A DNA stretch of 64,000 bases from Candidatus Saccharicenans sp. GTDB lineage: Bacteria > Acidobacteriota > Aminicenantia > Aminicenantales > Saccharicenantaceae. Position numbers and translations under genes: made by a program. The first letter of the stretch is position 1; each line of letters opens with the position of its first letter. The stretch spans positions 124,001 through 188,000 of the forward strand of contig JANLFU010000003.1 in the NCBI GenBank assembly GCA_024653215.1. Direction: 5' to 3'. Of this stretch, positions 62,400-64,000 are shown piece after piece. Below the pieces are notes generated by a model. It was not told the DNA's origin. It searched no databases and saw nothing but the letters and a program-made list of their open reading frames with translations.

Positions 62400-63119
62400 A
62401 TGGACGAGGGCAAGCCAGCTTACAACCGGGTGCTGCTGAAGCTTTCGGGTGAAGCGCTGCTGGGAGAACTGCCCTACGGAATAGATTTCAAGAGAACCCT
62501 GGCCATCGCCCGGGAAATCAAGCAGGTTCACGAACTGGGCGTGGATGTGGCCATCATGATCGGCGGCGGAAACATCTTCCGCGGGTCCCGGGGCGTGGCC
62601 GAGGGCATGGACCGGGTGGCGGCCGACCATATCGGGCTGCTGTCCACGGTCATCAACGGCCTGGCCCTCCAGGATGCCCTGGAAAAAGAAGGAATCAACA
62701 CCCGCCTGATTTCGGCCCTTGAGATCAGGGCCGTGGCCGAGCCCTTCATCAGGCGCCGGGTGCTCCGGCACCTGGATAAGAGGCGGGTGATTATCTTTAC
62801 CGCCGGGCTGGGCAGCCCCTATTTCACCACCGATACCGCGGCCGTCCTCAGGGCCCTGGAAATCAAGGCCGAAGTCATCCTGAAAGCCACCAAGGTGGAC
62901 GGCGTTTACAGCGCCGACCCCATGGTTGAGGCCGGAGCCACCAGGTTCGATTCCATCAGGTTCCTGGAGGTCATCCAGCAGGAGCTCAAGGTGATGGACA
63001 GCACCGCCATCACCCTCTGCAAGGATAATAACCTGCCGATCATTGTCTTTAACCTGAATGTTCCCGGCAACATCAAGAGAGCCGTTCTGGGCGAGAAAGT
63101 CGGGACCAGGGTATCCTGA
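62400..63119 (+). CDS. pyrH: UMP kinase PyrH
   Basis: It phosphorylates UMP to UDP. The 239 residues have VLLKLSGEALLG, then IGGGNIFRG, the DHIGLLSTVINGLALQDAL segment and KATKVDGVYSADP, all typical of the amino-acid-kinase fold of bacterial UMP kinases. The ribosome site is poor (AAGAAG at 62383-62388). It follows tsf after 15 nt and precedes frr. Confidence 0.96.
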   Translation: MDEGKPAYNRVLLKLSGEALLGELPYGIDFKRTLAIAREIKQVHELGVDVAIMIGGGNIFRGSRGVAEGMDRVAADHIGLLSTVINGLALQDALEKEGINTRLISALEIRAVAEPFIRRRVLRHLDKRRVIIFTAGLGSPYFTTDTAAVLRALEIKAEVILKATKVDGVYSADPMVEAGATRFDSIRFLEVIQQELKVMDSTAITLCKDNNLPIIVFNLNVPGNIKRAVLGEKVGTRVS

Positions 63120-63152
63120 AACCCGCTCAAGGCTCAATCAAGGAGGAGCTTC

Positions 63153-63710
63153 ATGGTGAGAGATGTCCTGAAAGACCTGGAAAAAAATTTGAAAACCTCC
63201 ATCGAGCATTTCCGGAAGGAAATAAGCAAACTCCGCACCGGACGGGCCAACATCAGCATCTTCGAGGATATCAAGGTCATGTACTACGGGACACCGACCC
63301 CGGTCAACCAGGTGGCCACCATCGGGGTGCCCGACCCGACCCTGATCACCGTGCAGCCCTGGGACCCGACCCTGATGGAGGCCGTGGAAAAGGCCATCCG
63401 CTCCTCAGATTTTGGCTTCAATCCCATCAACGACGGCCGGGTGATCAAGGTCCCGATTCCACCCCTGGACGAAGAAAGGCGCCGGGAGCTGGCCAAGAAA
63501 GTCAGCAAGATGCTGGAAGAAGAAAAGACCACCCTCCGCAATATGCGCCGCGAGAGCAAGGAATACATAGAGAAGCTGGAGAAGGACAAAAAGATTACCG
63601 AGGACGATAAGTTCCAGGGCCTGGAAAAATTGCAGGAGCTGCTGGACCAGTACATCAAGCAGGCCGAGGAAGTAGCCGCGGCCAAGGAAAAGGAAATAAT
63701 GCAGGCCTGA
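63153..63710 (+). CDS. frr: Ribosome recycling factor
   Basis: RRF splits the post-termination ribosome with EF-G. The 185 residues match the family: LRTGRANISIFEDIKVMYYG (seen as RTGRANISIFEDIKV), QPWDPTLMEAVEKAI, DGRVIKVPIPPL and the basic helix RRRELAKKVSKMLEEEK. AAGGAGG lies before the ATG. It is the last gene of the rplM-to-frr run. Confidence 0.96.
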   Translation: MVRDVLKDLEKNLKTSIEHFRKEISKLRTGRANISIFEDIKVMYYGTPTPVNQVATIGVPDPTLITVQPWDPTLMEAVEKAIRSSDFGFNPINDGRVIKVPIPPLDEERRRELAKKVSKMLEEEKTTLRNMRRESKEYIEKLEKDKKITEDDKFQGLEKLQELLDQYIKQAEEVAAAKEKEIMQA

Positions 63711-63828
63711 TGGCCTGTGGTGGTTACGAAATTTTTCCCCGCCGGGTGGACCGCTTTATTTCTGGTTGACCATTCCTGACCGAGCAGCCTGTCGATTTAT
63801 ACGATTCTCTTGATTCTCTTTTGCCTTT
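63711..63828. other. Convergent spacer after frr
   Basis: About 120 nt between frr and a minus-strand gene. I see no clear intrinsic terminator and no gene. Confidence 0.4.
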
Positions 63829-64000
63829 TCAGGACCGGTTCCGGGCGAGCCAGTTGTCCATGGTCCCGAACCTGGTTCTGATGGCCACTCCCCAGCCGAC
63901 CAGGCTGACCACCAGGGAAAAGATGAAGCCCAGAACCGGGATCAGGCCAAGAAAGGTGACGATGACCAGTCCGATGACCGCGGTCCAGATGACATGCGGC
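63829..64000 (-). CDS. C-terminal part of a small membrane protein (5' part outside window)
   Basis: The last 57 codons of a minus-strand gene whose start lies beyond the right edge. The visible part contains two hydrophobic helices, VIWTAVIGLVIVTFLGLIPV and GFIFSLVVSLVGWGVAI, joined by a short turn, then a basic cytoplasmic-type end (RTRFGTMDNWLARNRS). This looks like the C-terminus of the integral-membrane proteins that follow polymer-forming or zinc-ribbon domains, but no family can be named from this fragment. Confidence 0.65.
   Translation of the reverse strand, partial: PHVIWTAVIGLVIVTFLGLIPVLGFIFSLVVSLVGWGVAIRTRFGTMDNWLARNRS

Overview
The window is a 64 kb, GC-rich piece of a bacterial chromosome with short intergenic gaps, many ATGA stop/start overlaps, Shine-Dalgarno sites and sigma70-type promoters (TTGACA/TATAAT). 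The content (an NAD-linked Hox hydrogenase, a group 4 membrane hydrogenase, mitochondrial-type citrate synthase, GatCA, cell-wall genes, TPR lipoproteins, PATAN-J-TPR protein) suggests a strictly or facultatively anaerobic, didermic bacterium. My best guess is a lineage near Acidobacteriota/Aminicenantes; this is inference from gene content only, because no rRNA operon is present.

Layout. 1-5249 (minus): hoxF-hoxU-hoxY-hoxH, a maturation protease and the start of hypB, i.e. a group 3d NAD(P)-linked [NiFe] hydrogenase locus. 5350-8033: gatC-gatA, a lipoprotein, tRNA-Lys and tRNA-Glu. 8099-12846 (minus): tRNA-Val, a REC-PAS-GGDEF protein, a PAS/GAF histidine kinase and a REC-PAS-HD-GYP protein, which together form a c-di-GMP control module. 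13110-17722: rplU-rpmA-obg-nadD-rsfS, then rlmH-dksA-like-comF. 17769-20713 (minus): hsp20, rsmI and a split glutamine-dependent NAD+ synthetase. 20833-25583: PATAN-J-TPR protein, ligA and a TPR secretory protein. 25753-31141: murB, a DUF2520 dehydrogenase-like protein, YacP-like NYN protein, HIT protein, murA and a Cys/Met-type PLP enzyme.

31544-34440 (minus) is an accessory stretch of three exported proteins: a small OB-like protein, a beta-barrel candidate and a Gln/Lys/Glu-rich protein with EF/TSP3-like calcium loops. Then come hom, gltA, lemA-htpX and tRNA-Asp.

39677-54189 (plus) is the most interesting part: about 14.5 kb of co-directional genes. It holds a lone receiver protein, an unknown helical protein, a molybdopterin-oxidoreductase-like protein without the catalytic Cys/Sec, HydB-like and HydG-like electron-transfer subunits, a maturation protease, five subunits of a group 4 energy-converting hydrogenase, and three further two-component proteins. 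It reads as a proton-pumping hydrogenase coupled to NAD(P)H and possibly a second donor, with its own signalling proteins in the same transcription unit.

54516-64000: tmRNA, amidase, GerMN protein, der, TPR lipoprotein, rhomboid protease, and the translation cluster rplM-rpsI-rpsB-tsf-pyrH-frr. A membrane protein is cut by the right edge. Several genes (gatC, murB, rlmH) have promoters so close to the start codon that their mRNAs should be leaderless or nearly so.
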